64,000 nt of DNA from CALHVX01 sp039198065. GTDB taxonomy: Bacteria > Pseudomonadota > Gammaproteobacteria > Pseudomonadales > Azotimanducaceae. Shown here piece after piece: positions 15,864-25,634 of the stretch (positions within the stretch are counted from its first letter, which is position 1; each line of letters opens with the position of its first letter). A program made the translations under genes and the position numbers. The stretch covers positions 124,001-188,000 of the forward strand of contig JBCCTU010000003.1 of the NCBI GenBank assembly GCA_039198065.1, read 5' to 3'. The notes below the pieces were generated by a model, which did no database searches, had not been told where the DNA came from, and saw nothing but the letters and a program-made list of their open reading frames with translations.

Positions 15864-17924
15864 TCAGCTGAGCGTCGCCGGAGGTTGGTCGCTTTCAAGA
15901 TCCAGCCAGGCGCGTTCCTCCGCACTGAGGTCTATCGCAAGCGCTGCTGCAGAACTGCGCGTTTCCGCCAGGCGACGCGGACCAATGAGCGGAAAGCATG
16001 GCCAGGGCAGGGCCGCCACGAAGGCAAGGGCAATGGCGATGGCGCTGGTTCCCCGTGCCGCGGCGAGCTGTTGGGCTCGCTGTCGCCGCTGCACGTTTGC
16101 GTCAGAAAACCAGCAGCGGCGCATCTCCTCAAGGTCCGGTTCCATCGCCGCGAGGGACAAGGTGCGCTGGGCGTCACCGCTGAGCACGGCATCGAAGCGC
16201 GGCGTGAAAAAGCCGCGCGCCTGCGCGGACCAGGGAAACAGGGCCAGCTGTTCCCGTTCCAGGTAGTCGCGGAACCTATGTGTGTTCGCCGTTACTGTGC
16301 CCGGCCAGATCGGGTTGATCATTTGTGCCAGGCTGAAGTTGTTTGAAAGTGCGACGAAGGGCGTCAGGCCCCGCTGCTTTGCCCAGCCGTTGGCTTCTTC
16401 GAGACGCGATAGCGACCAGTTCGATGCGCCGAGTGCCCGCAGTTTGCCGGCCGCCATGAGATCGTTGAGGACGCTCATGAATTCTCCGACCGGTACCTCA
16501 GGGTTGTCGCGATGCAGAAAATACACGTCGATGTGATCGCTCTGTAGCCGATCGAGCGATTGCTCTAGCTGCCGCTCAACGGCTGCCGGCGTGCAGTGCG
16601 GCGTGTGAGCGCCTTTGCCGATTAACACGATCTCGTCGCGAAGGGCGCGCGTGTGGTGCCAATGCCCGAACAGCGACTCCATGCTGCCGCCGCCGTAGAT
16701 CCAGGCGGTATCGAAGACGTTACCGCCGAGTTCGACGAAGTGATCCCAGAGCGCGCTGGCGTGGCTGAGGTTCGGCTGGTTGTCGCACCCCATCACGAGC
16801 TTTGACAGCGATCGATCCAACGGTGCCCAGGGCACCCGTGGAAGCGCTTGGGCCGGTGGTGCTGGGCGCAGATAGCCGCGGATCGGGCCGCGATGACCGG
16901 CCGGGGTCTCGGATCGGTAGGTCAAGCCCACAGCATCGCGCCAGCGGTCCAGAGCGATGGCGTTGTTAAGACTGTCCTGCCACAACATGCGTTCGGACTC
17001 GAGCTGGCCCGCGGCAATGCACCGCCCGACTTCTTCGGCTTCGATCCGATACAGGTTCGACGCCGTGCCTTCAATGCGTTCCGGTTGCTGACCCTCACGG
17101 GTGAGGGTGATCGACCAGTGGCCCGTGCTATCGGCCCCATGCCAGGGGTTAGACACCCGCAGCTGGCCTGCGCTGCCATAGGCTTCGATTCGGTTGTCGA
17201 GGGTCAGCTCGATGCCTGATGCAATCTGCGCCGTGCGCCCACGGGAGAAGGCCAGTTGCGCGCTCGCGAACCGATCCACACCCGTGGGTCCGAGCTGTGC
17301 TGAGCCCGTAAGCGATTCCGGCTCTTCGGCGAACAGTAACCGCGCCAGCGACAGCGGGTAACAGCCAACGTCGAGCAGACTGCCGCCGCCGAGCGCCTCG
17401 TTGAGCAACCGGTGGTCCGGGGGAACGGAGGCGTTGAACCCGAAACTGGCGCGCAGGTGTCGGAGTTCGCCGATGGCACCGTCGTCGATGAGCGCTTTCA
17501 GAGCCAGCGTCTTCGGATGACAGCGGTACATGAAGGCTTCCATGAAGAAGCGCTGCGCCTGCTCCGCTGCGTCGACCATAACCATGACGTCGGCGTGGTT
17601 CAGGCCGGCGGGTTTTTCGCAGAGCACGTGTTTGCCGGCTTCGAGGGCGCGGACGGTCCAGCGGGCGTGGTCCGGGTGGGGCGTCGACACGTAGACGATG
17701 TCGACGTCGGGATCGTCGATCAGCGTGTCATAGCCTGCAGATCCACCGTAGGCTTTGAGTGCTGGAAAGTCATTGCGAAACTTGTCCGCAAAGGTCTCGG
17801 CCCGCGCGCTGTCACGCGATGCGACCGCGGCCAGGGTCGCCCCCGGCGTCGTGCGTAGCGCTTCCCCAAAGGCGTGGGCAATGGAGCCTGCGGCAAGCAG
17901 GCCCCATCGGAGGGGAGCTGTCAC
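15864..17924 (-). CDS. Gfo/Idh/MocA oxidoreductase fused to an aldo/keto reductase
   Basis: A 686-residue two-domain enzyme. Residues 1-340 are a Gfo/Idh/MocA dehydrogenase with dinucleotide-binding GLLAAGSIA (8-16) and EKP (103-105). Residues ~365-680 are an aldo/keto reductase with the full tetrad: Asp405 and Tyr410 (FDTAWIY), Lys437 (IGKG) and His471 (FLHRD). Both halves look intact, so two NAD(P)-linked redox steps on one sugar or cyclitol-like substrate are plausible. The start is GTG at 17924, 8 bases after the upstream acyl-CoA dehydrogenase stop. No other start fits the N-terminal nucleotide fold better. Confidence 0.88.
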   Translation of the reverse strand: MTAPLRWGLLAAGSIAHAFGEALRTTPGATLAAVASRDSARAETFADKFRNDFPALKAYGGSAGYDTLIDDPDVDIVYVSTPHPDHARWTVRALEAGKHVLCEKPAGLNHADVMVMVDAAEQAQRFFMEAFMYRCHPKTLALKALIDDGAIGELRHLRASFGFNASVPPDHRLLNEALGGGSLLDVGCYPLSLARLLFAEEPESLTGSAQLGPTGVDRFASAQLAFSRGRTAQIASGIELTLDNRIEAYGSAGQLRVSNPWHGADSTGHWSITLTREGQQPERIEGTASNLYRIEAEEVGRCIAAGQLESERMLWQDSLNNAIALDRWRDAVGLTYRSETPAGHRGPIRGYLRPAPPAQALPRVPWAPLDRSLSKLVMGCDNQPNLSHASALWDHFVELGGNVFDTAWIYGGGSMESLFGHWHHTRALRDEIVLIGKGAHTPHCTPAAVERQLEQSLDRLQSDHIDVYFLHRDNPEVPVGEFMSVLNDLMAAGKLRALGASNWSLSRLEEANGWAKQRGLTPFVALSNNFSLAQMINPIWPGTVTANTHRFRDYLEREQLALFPWSAQARGFFTPRFDAVLSGDAQRTLSLAAMEPDLEEMRRCWFSDANVQRRQRAQQLAAARGTSAIAIALAFVAALPWPCFPLIGPRRLAETRSSAAALAIDLSAEERAWLDLESDQPPATLS

Positions 17925-17932
17925 GACCGGAC

Positions 17933-19189
<1,257 letters not shown>

Positions 19190-19259
19190 GCTGTGCTCCC
19201 CTGCGGTGTTGGGCGAAAAATCGACGAAATCAATCCAGGCCAAGTGTACAACACCCGGG

Positions 19260-19328
19260 CGGTAGGGTGGGCCCAAAAAGAGCGGTAGGGTGGGCCCAAA
19301 AAGAGCGGCAGGGTGGGCCCAAAAAGAG
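19260..19328. repeat. Three tandem 23-bp repeats
   Basis: Three head-to-tail 23-base units at 19260-19282, 19283-19305 and 19306-19328. Units 1 and 2 are identical and unit 3 differs at one base (T to C). Each unit contains the palindrome GGGCCC followed by an AAAAAG run. The array sits between ycaQ (stop 19431) and the acyl-CoA dehydrogenase start (19189), both on the minus strand, so it lies in the dehydrogenase upstream region. The rest of 19190-19430 shows nothing further that I recognise. Confidence 0.9.
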
Positions 19329-19430
19329 CGGGGGAGACGGCGTGGGAACCGGGGCTTCCTGGACCAGCAGCGACCGGCAGACGCAGTTGGTCGTCCGTGA
19401 CCGCAATGCGTCCTGCACCCTAACCGTAGT

Positions 19431-20654
19431 TCAGTTCCGGCCGCTTTCCAGTGGTTTCCGGACACCCTGTTTGAAGGCCCGGAGAGCGCCGCAGCCTGGG
19501 ATCGTTGCGGGCAGTTCGATGCGCTCAGCACCGAGGCTCTCGCCGTAGCGGGCCAGGGCTTGCGCTACCGCCGCTTCATCCGTTCGATTGGCTGCGGGCT
19601 CGAAGCTCAGGCGTTTGCAGTTCAGAGATCGGGTCTTTCGATCCAGCTTGGCGTCGAGCCGGGCGACGAAGCGTTCGCCGTTGAGAATCGGCAGCACGTA
19701 GTACCCGTGCTGTCGCCTGGCTGCAGGGACGTAGCATTCGAGCTGATAGTCGAAGTCGAACAGATCGCTCAACCGGCGGCGTTGAATCACCAGATTGTCG
19801 AACGGCGACAGCACGTGCGCTTCGGCGTGGAGCGTCGAACGACGCCCTTCGTAGCCTTCGGCGTCGACCCACAGCGCCCGACCGTCGGCGAAGCGCAACG
19901 GGATCAGGGCGCCGAGCTCTGACCGCTCGCACAGCTCCCGTTCGACGGCCCGGCGCAGTGGCGCGCTGCGTCGCAGGTAGCTGGCTTCCGCCACGGTTGC
20001 ATAGCCCATCGTTCGCAGCGCCTGATCGATCAGATGGGCGGCTTCTTCGGCAGGGCTCGGAGGTCGCGTATCGAGACCGGCGGGTAGAACCCGCTCCGGC
20101 AGATCAAAGCGCTTCTGGAAGCCCGCGCGGCCCGCAACCATCAGCTCGCCTTCATAAAACATTCGTTCGAGTGCAACTTTTGTCGGCTTCCAGTCCCACC
20201 AGCCGCCACCTCCGCCGGAGCCGTCGAAGTCGCGGGCTGCGAGTGGCCCCTCTGCTGCGATGCGGGCGCGAACGTCTCGCTCCGTACGCTGTTCCGATCG
20301 ACTGCGCTTCGGATGCCGGGTGGCCCGGGCTCGCAACATCCGTGGCAGCGCAAAGCGGTAGTGCGCCATCGGCAGGTAAGCGGCGGCGTGGAACCAGTAT
20401 TCGAACAGGTCGCGAGCGGCCATCGCCGCATCCAGATAGGCCTCGCGATGATCGCTGTTGCGGCTCGTTAGAACGTGGTGGTGCGCGCGCTGGACGACGC
20501 TGATGGTGTCGATCTGCACGTAACCGAGATGATTGATGGCCCGCGTTGTGGCCCGTTTGCCACGGCCGAAGGGTGCAGTCACCGTGAGCCCCTGGCGCTT
20601 TAGCGCAAGCCGTCGCAGGCGCGGAATGTCGACGGTAGCTGGAGCGGACTTCAT
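19431..20654 (-). CDS. YcaQ/AlkX-type winged-helix DNA glycosylase
   Basis: A 407-residue protein of the HTH_42 family, the DNA glycosylases that unhook crosslinks or remove bulky alkylated bases. The catalytic Q-phi-D motif is visible as QID (47-49) in GYVQIDTISVVQRAHHHVL. Later conserved pieces are WFHAAAYLPM, the basic arginine-rich linker and SPFDNLVIQRRRLSDLFDFDY. Start ATG 20654. The longer open frame upstream overlaps the divergent gamma-glutamyltransferase gene and was not used. It is divergent from that gene with 48 bases between starts. Confidence 0.85.
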   Translation of the reverse strand: MKSAPATVDIPRLRRLALKRQGLTVTAPFGRGKRATTRAINHLGYVQIDTISVVQRAHHHVLTSRNSDHREAYLDAAMAARDLFEYWFHAAAYLPMAHYRFALPRMLRARATRHPKRSRSEQRTERDVRARIAAEGPLAARDFDGSGGGGGWWDWKPTKVALERMFYEGELMVAGRAGFQKRFDLPERVLPAGLDTRPPSPAEEAAHLIDQALRTMGYATVAEASYLRRSAPLRRAVERELCERSELGALIPLRFADGRALWVDAEGYEGRRSTLHAEAHVLSPFDNLVIQRRRLSDLFDFDYQLECYVPAARRQHGYYVLPILNGERFVARLDAKLDRKTRSLNCKRLSFEPAANRTDEAAVAQALARYGESLGAERIELPATIPGCGALRAFKQGVRKPLESGRN

Positions 20655-20702
20655 CGGTCCGTCAGAATGACAGCTCCTCAATTTGCTGACCAGCGAGTCC
20701 CC

Positions 20703-22499
20703 ATGCGCTATTGCTCCCACGCCAGTACCCGGGTATTGGCACCGCTTCACCGCTGTCGTTTTCTTGTTCTTTGCTGGGTGCTTCTGGCTCCCGCTACGCT
20801 GCTGGCCGCCAGCGGCCCGGAGACCTACGGCGCTGGGGGCGTCGTCGCATCTCGCTCGGCCCTCGCATCGGCGGTCGGTGCCCGCATTCTCGAGGCGGGG
20901 GGCAACGCCATCGATGCCACCGTGGCCACGGGCTTTGCCCTTGCGGTGACCCACCCCTCGGCTGGCAACCTCGGCGGCGGAGGATTCCTCGTCATTCGCC
21001 TCGCCGATGGCACCACGATCACCAACGACCACCGCGAGCGTGCGCCGCGGGGTGCCTCTCGGGATATGTTTCTCGGTGAAGACGGCCAGGCGCTGCCGGA
21101 ACTGTCGCGCGAGAGCCACCTCGCCTCCGGCGTGCCCGGGACCGTCGACGGATTGCTGGCGGCGCTCGATCGGTTTGGCACGATGTCGCTGGCCGAGGTC
21201 ATTCAACCGGCCATTGAGCTTGCCGAGCAGGGCTTTGAGCTGCCGCGTGATCTCGCCAAGGCGCTCGAGCGCCGCTTACCTCAGTTCGCCGCCTACCCGG
21301 CAAGCAAGGCCCAGTTCAGCCGGGACGGCGAACCCTATGCAGAAGGGGACCGGTTTACGCAGCCCGACCTCGCCGCCAGCCTGAAACGGATCCGTGATCA
21401 AGGTCGAGCCGGGTTCTATGCGGGCAAGACTGCCGAGCTGATCGAAGCGGAAATGACGCGCGGTGGGGGACTTATCACGCGCCAGGATCTTGCTGAGTAT
21501 CGCAGCGTGTGGCGTGAGCCGATCATCGGCACCTATCGTGACCACCAGATCATCAGCATGCCGCCGCCCTCGTCCGGTGGTGTGCTGCTGGTGCAGATGC
21601 TGAATATGCTCGAGGCCGAACCGCTTGCGGACCTCGGCTTTGGCAGTGCGGCTACGGTGCATCGCATGATCGAAGCGGAACGTCGGGCCTACGCCGATCG
21701 CGCCGAGCATCTCGGCGATCCCGATTATTTCCCCGTTCCCATCGAGTGGCTCACCAGTAAGGACTACGCGCGGGAGCGCTTCAGCACCTTTGATCCCGAC
21801 AAGGCAACGCCTTCGGAAATGATTGAAGCCGGGAGCTGGCCCGAGGAGAGCCCGGAAACCACCCACGCTTCGGTAATGGATGCTGCGGGCAACGCCGTGT
21901 CGTACACCACGACCTTGAACCGGTCCTACGGTTCGAAAATCGTCGTCGCTGGGGCCGGCTTCTTGCTGAACAACGAAATGGACGACTTCTCATCCAAACC
22001 GAACACGCCGAACACCTATGGACTGCTCGGGCGAGAAGCCAACGCTATTGCCCCGGGGAAGCGCATGTTGAGTTCGATGACGCCGACGATCGTCGTCAAA
22101 GACGGCGAACCCTTGCTGGTCACCGGCTCGCCCGGCGGCAGCACGATCATTACGACGACCCTGCAGGTGGTGTTGAACGTCATTGACCACGGCATGGATC
22201 TGTCCGATGCGGTGGGTAAACCGCGATTCCATCATCAGTGGTTTCCAGACCGGGTGATCTACGAACCCTACGGCCTGTCGCCGGACTCGCTGAATCAGCT
22301 TCAGGCCATGGGACATAGAGATCTCACGGTTACTCCCTGGGGTATTTGGGACAGCAGTATCGGTGACGCCAACTCCGTTATGCAGCGCGATGGCGAAATC
22401 ATGGGCATGTCTGATCCACGCAATGCCGGTGGTGCCGTGGGCGTGCGGACCGCGCCGGAGCCGGCCTCGGAGGACACCGAAGCGAAGGGGAAAAAATAG
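20703..22499 (+). CDS. ggt: Gamma-glutamyltransferase, periplasmic
   Basis: A 598-residue N-terminal-nucleophile hydrolase precursor. It has an N-terminal signal sequence (RFLVLCWVLLAPATLLAASG, residues 19-38), so it is exported. The autoprocessing site is before Thr386 in PETTHASVMD, and this Thr becomes the nucleophile of the small subunit. The large-subunit GGNAIDATVA and small-subunit PGGSTIITT motifs are also present. It cleaves glutathione and other gamma-glutamyl compounds in the periplasm. I chose ATG 20703 because the alternative at 20667 lengthens the n-region without a Shine-Dalgarno. The C-terminus is charged and probably flexible. Confidence 0.9.
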   Translation: MRYCSHASTRVLAPLHRCRFLVLCWVLLAPATLLAASGPETYGAGGVVASRSALASAVGARILEAGGNAIDATVATGFALAVTHPSAGNLGGGGFLVIRLADGTTITNDHRERAPRGASRDMFLGEDGQALPELSRESHLASGVPGTVDGLLAALDRFGTMSLAEVIQPAIELAEQGFELPRDLAKALERRLPQFAAYPASKAQFSRDGEPYAEGDRFTQPDLAASLKRIRDQGRAGFYAGKTAELIEAEMTRGGGLITRQDLAEYRSVWREPIIGTYRDHQIISMPPPSSGGVLLVQMLNMLEAEPLADLGFGSAATVHRMIEAERRAYADRAEHLGDPDYFPVPIEWLTSKDYARERFSTFDPDKATPSEMIEAGSWPEESPETTHASVMDAAGNAVSYTTTLNRSYGSKIVVAGAGFLLNNEMDDFSSKPNTPNTYGLLGREANAIAPGKRMLSSMTPTIVVKDGEPLLVTGSPGGSTIITTTLQVVLNVIDHGMDLSDAVGKPRFHHQWFPDRVIYEPYGLSPDSLNQLQAMGHRDLTVTPWGIWDSSIGDANSVMQRDGEIMGMSDPRNAGGAVGVRTAPEPASEDTEAKGKK

Positions 22500-22533
22500 T
22501 TCGGCGCTGGGGACGGATGGGTTTCTTTCAAGG

Positions 22534-22562
22534 CCTTTGAAACGCGGAATGCAACCCTATCT
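22534..22562 (+). promoter_or_regulatory. Candidate sigma-32 heat-shock promoter of hsp20
   Basis: CCTTTGAAA at 22534-22542 and CCCTATCT at 22555-22562, separated by 12 bases, resemble the heat-shock consensus CTTGAAA / CCCCAT-T. The pair ends 44 bases before the Hsp20 start, the gene where such a promoter is expected. Identified by eye. Confidence 0.5.
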
Positions 22563-22606
22563 CTTAGGTGTCGCAACGAACACGACAGCTGAGAAGGAGA
22601 CACGCG

Positions 22607-23038
22607 ATGAGTTCAGTTACCCGATGGAATCCGTTCCGTGAGTTCGACGACCTGTTCGTTAACCTCGCCGGACTACCCACCAACGACACGCGTGCTGCTG
22701 CACGCAGCGAATGGCTACCACCCGTCGACATCAGTGAATCGGCAGAGGCGTACCTGATCGAGATGGAACTGCCAGCCATCGACATGAAAGACATCAATGT
22801 GCAGGTCAAGGACGGCGTGCTCACCGTCAATGGTGAGCGAAACCGTACGGTTCAAGGCGAGGGCGTCACCCGACACCGCCTCGAGCGCCGCTACGGCAGC
22901 TTCAGCCGCAGCTTCCGGCTGCCGGAAGACGTTCAGGTGGAAGGGATTAGTGCCAAGGCCAAGAACGGTGTGCTGGCGCTGACCCTCGCCAAGCGCGAAG
23001 AAGTCACGCCGCAACGCATCGAAGTTGAGGTTCACTGA
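22607..23038 (+). CDS. Hsp20 / small heat-shock protein
   Basis: A 143-residue alpha-crystallin-type chaperone. It starts MSSVTRWNPFREFDDLF, followed by the crystallin domain with DISESAEAYLIEMELPAID, GERNRTVQGEG, RRYGSFSRSFRLPEDV and the closing NGVLALTLAKRE. It is an ATP-independent holdase that keeps unfolding proteins soluble. A strong Shine-Dalgarno (GAAGGAGA) precedes ATG 22607, which rules out the longer in-frame start at 22568. A sigma-32-like promoter lies upstream. An 11-bp perfect hairpin follows at 23092. Confidence 0.93.
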   Translation: MSSVTRWNPFREFDDLFVNLAGLPTNDTRAAARSEWLPPVDISESAEAYLIEMELPAIDMKDINVQVKDGVLTVNGERNRTVQGEGVTRHRLERRYGSFSRSFRLPEDVQVEGISAKAKNGVLALTLAKREEVTPQRIEVEVH

Positions 23039-23091
23039 TCGCGGGCGGGGATACGCGCCGACGGCTTGCGTTTCCCCACCGGGCCTCTAAT

Positions 23092-23123
23092 CTCACGGCG
23101 TCCGCCTGCCGAGACGCCGTGAG
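23092..23123. terminator. Perfect 11-bp inverted repeat between hsp20 and the K+ channel gene
   Basis: CTCACGGCGTC (23092-23102) and its exact complement GACGCCGTGAG (23113-23123) flank a 10-base loop. The stem is strong and GC-rich, but no U-run follows. It ends 3 bases before the GTG start of the channel gene. It may terminate hsp20 transcripts, or it may occlude the channel's ribosome-binding region. Confidence 0.6.
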
Positions 23124-23126
23124 TTA

Positions 23127-24092
23127 GTGACGCCCTCCTCTGATCCTAAATCCGATCTGCCCGCGCACGACGACGAGGCCGTGCCGATCCAGAAAACGGA
23201 TCCGGCCACCCGGCTCGGCCTTCGTGATCGCATCCGTATCGTTATTTTCGAGGCGGAGACGCCGGCGGGAAAGACGTTCGATGTCGCGCTGATTGTCGCG
23301 ATTCTCGTCAGTGTGCTGGCCGTCATGCTCGATACGGTGCCGACGGTTCACGCCCGCTACGGCGCCGTGCTCTACATCGTTGAGTGGACCTTCACGGTTG
23401 TGTTCCTGATCGAGTATCTGGTCCGGCTGTGGTGCATCAACGAACCCCTGCGCTACGCGCGCAGTTTTTTCGGGCTCATTGATCTCCTTTGTTTGTTGCC
23501 TTCGTTCATCGGCCTGCTGCTGCCCGGCTCGCAGAACCTGCTTGTGATTCGGATCCTGCGTGTGCTGCGCGTGTTTCGCGTGCTGCGGATGGTACGGTAC
23601 GTTGATGAGGCGCAGTTTCTGCTCGATGCGCTGCGCAACAGCCGTCGCAAGATCACGGTGTTCATCAGCACGGTCGTCGCCCTGGTCGTTATCTTTGGAT
23701 CGCTCATGTACCTCATCGAAGGCGAGGCGAACGGCTTCACGAGCATTCCCAAGAGCGTGTACTGGGCCGTGATCACCTTAACGACCGTTGGCTACGGGGA
23801 TCTCACACCGGTCACGCCCCTCGGCCAGACTGTAGCGACCCTGGTAATGATCATGGGCTACGGCATCATCGCGGTGCCTACAGGGATCATCACCATGGAG
23901 ATGACCCAGGCCGGGCAGCGCCGGAGCAACGGCCGCAACAACACCCGGGTCTGTCCGCACTGCAGCTGTGAAGGGCACACGCTCGATGCCCGTTTCTGCT
24001 ATCGCTGCGGGGGTTCGCTGAACCAGGAAAGCGCTCCCGGTGAACCGGGTCTCGCCGAGCTGCCGGAGTCCCTGAAGTCGTCTGACGGCTGA
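23127..24092 (+). CDS. Voltage-gated potassium channel with C-terminal zinc-ribbon
   Basis: A 321-residue six-helix channel. S1 is around 52-70 and S4 carries regularly spaced arginines (RILRVLRVFRVLRMVRYV, 142-159). The pore has the selectivity filter TTVGYGD (219-225), followed by S6. After the membrane domain a short linker leads to a zinc-ribbon with C276-x2-C279 and C291-x2-C294 (CPHC, CYRC), unusual for a bacterial Kv channel. The N-terminal ~40 residues are hydrophilic and cytoplasmic. The start is a GTG at 23127, with no recognisable Shine-Dalgarno because the hairpin at 23092-23123 occupies that position. Confidence 0.88.
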   Translation: MTPSSDPKSDLPAHDDEAVPIQKTDPATRLGLRDRIRIVIFEAETPAGKTFDVALIVAILVSVLAVMLDTVPTVHARYGAVLYIVEWTFTVVFLIEYLVRLWCINEPLRYARSFFGLIDLLCLLPSFIGLLLPGSQNLLVIRILRVLRVFRVLRMVRYVDEAQFLLDALRNSRRKITVFISTVVALVVIFGSLMYLIEGEANGFTSIPKSVYWAVITLTTVGYGDLTPVTPLGQTVATLVMIMGYGIIAVPTGIITMEMTQAGQRRSNGRNNTRVCPHCSCEGHTLDARFCYRCGGSLNQESAPGEPGLAELPESLKSSDG

Positions 24093-24124
24093 GACCGGCG
24101 GGGCTGACGAGCGGCGCTGTCGAG

Positions 24125-25438
24125 TTACTCACGCAGCGGTCGCGGGCGACGATGGCCACGGCCGGTCCGCAGCGGTAGGACCACGAGCGCTGCCAGCGCG
24201 TAGAGTACGAAACTGGCACCAAAGGCGAGATCGTAGCTGCCGGTGGCGTCAAACACGGCACCCGCGGCGGGCACACCAATCACCTGAACGGGCAGCATGC
24301 CGGGTCGCATGAGACCCATGACTCGGCCGAAGCGCGCTCGTCCGAAGAGTTGCCCGATGAGCGCACCCTGCATGGGTACGACACCGCCGAAGCCGAAGCC
24401 GAAGAAAACGGCCCCTACCGCAAAGACCAGCGGTTGCTCGGGGTAGAACATGCCGATCTGGCCGAGAGCCTGACTCAACGCCGCCAGCCAGAACGTATGG
24501 CGCCCGGTCCAGCGGTCCGCGAGCCAACCGACGACGAGTTTGCCGACGATGCCGAACCCTGCCGCCAGCGACAGCATGAGCGACGCCTCGCTTAAGCGGT
24601 AACCGGTGTCCACGAGCCGCGGCACCATGTGTGTGAGCGTTGCGCTCATGCAGCAGAACAGCAGTCCCACACCAATCGTCAGGCTCCAGAACTGGGGGTC
24701 ACGCAGGGCGCTGCCTCGATTCGCGTCGTGGGCTGGCGTGGCCGTGGGGCTTCCAGCGCCAGGCTCGACCGATGCTGTTGCACCAGCCGAGCCGCGCCGC
24801 GCCAGTGGATTGGCTTTGCCATCCACGCGTTGCCCAACGTCCTCAGGCCGGCTGATGACCAGGCGCAGCACGAGAGGCACGACGACAAGGATGGTGAAGG
24901 CGCCATAGAGGAGAAAACCTTCGCGCCAGCCGAAGCGTTCAACGATGAGCGCGGTAATGGCGGGCATGACGACACCGGACGCAGAGATGCCGGTAGCGGC
25001 GATCCCGAGTGCGGTACCGCGCTTGGACTCGAACCAGTTGCTGACCAGTTTCGCAGTAGCGAGCCCGCCCATGGCCCCTGCGCCGAACCCGATAAACGCG
25101 CCAAGAACGAGGTAGAACTGCGCATAGCTTGCAACCTGAGACAAGAGCAGGAAGCCGAGGCCCATAGCGACCGCACCGGTTGCGATTACGCGTTTCAACG
25201 GGTACCGGTCGAGCGCCTGGCCGATAAAGGGGGCGAGCAGGCCGCCGCTTACCTGCACCGCCGTCAACCCGAGCCCGACCCCGAGCCGAGAGTCGCCGAA
25301 CTCGCCGGCGAGTTCACCGTAGAACACGCCGTAAGAGTAGAAGAAGAAGCCGACGGCCACGAAGTCGACGAAAAAGGCGACCAGCACCATACGCCAGCCG
25401 AAGAAAACGGGTGCGGCCGATGGCGCTGCGCTGGTCAT
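24125..25438 (-). CDS. MFS transporter, monocarboxylate-carrier-like
   Basis: A 437-residue protein with twelve apparent transmembrane segments in two halves split by a loop near residues 195-245 (basic, then Gly/Ser/Ala-rich). The first half has FYSYGVFYGEL, a helix 2-3 loop GQALDRYPLKR and GFGAGAMGGLATAKLVSNWFESKRGTALGIA, a pattern typical of OFA/monocarboxylate carriers. The second half has GWLADRWTGR. It is a proton-coupled or facilitated carrier in the inner membrane, probably for an organic anion. It converges with the channel gene and diverges from acnA. Substrate unknown. Confidence 0.85.
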   Translation of the reverse strand: MTSAAPSAAPVFFGWRMVLVAFFVDFVAVGFFFYSYGVFYGELAGEFGDSRLGVGLGLTAVQVSGGLLAPFIGQALDRYPLKRVIATGAVAMGLGFLLLSQVASYAQFYLVLGAFIGFGAGAMGGLATAKLVSNWFESKRGTALGIAATGISASGVVMPAITALIVERFGWREGFLLYGAFTILVVVPLVLRLVISRPEDVGQRVDGKANPLARRGSAGATASVEPGAGSPTATPAHDANRGSALRDPQFWSLTIGVGLLFCCMSATLTHMVPRLVDTGYRLSEASLMLSLAAGFGIVGKLVVGWLADRWTGRHTFWLAALSQALGQIGMFYPEQPLVFAVGAVFFGFGFGGVVPMQGALIGQLFGRARFGRVMGLMRPGMLPVQVIGVPAAGAVFDATGSYDLAFGASFVLYALAALVVLPLRTGRGHRRPRPLRE

Positions 25439-25491
25439 GGGGACGCTCGAGATCTACAAACTACGGGAAGCGCTGCGAGTTAGGCTAGCGC

Positions 25492-25505
25492 TATACACGA
25501 GTATA
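25492..25505. promoter_or_regulatory. Operator-like palindrome upstream of acnA
   Basis: TATAC-ACGA-GTATA, a 5+4+5 inverted repeat in the 196-base region between the divergent MFS and acnA starts. It is AT-rich against a GC-rich background and is placed like a promoter element or regulator site for either gene. Short enough to occur by chance. Confidence 0.35.
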
Positions 25506-25634
25506 ACCCCGCAGCTGCTGTGACGAAGGAGAGCGCATCGGTGAAGCTGATCGTTTTGAATTTCAGGCACACTTAACGCAACCGCTTGCCTGGATGTTGC
25601 AGGGCAGGGGTTCACCGAAAGGGGCCGATAGCCG

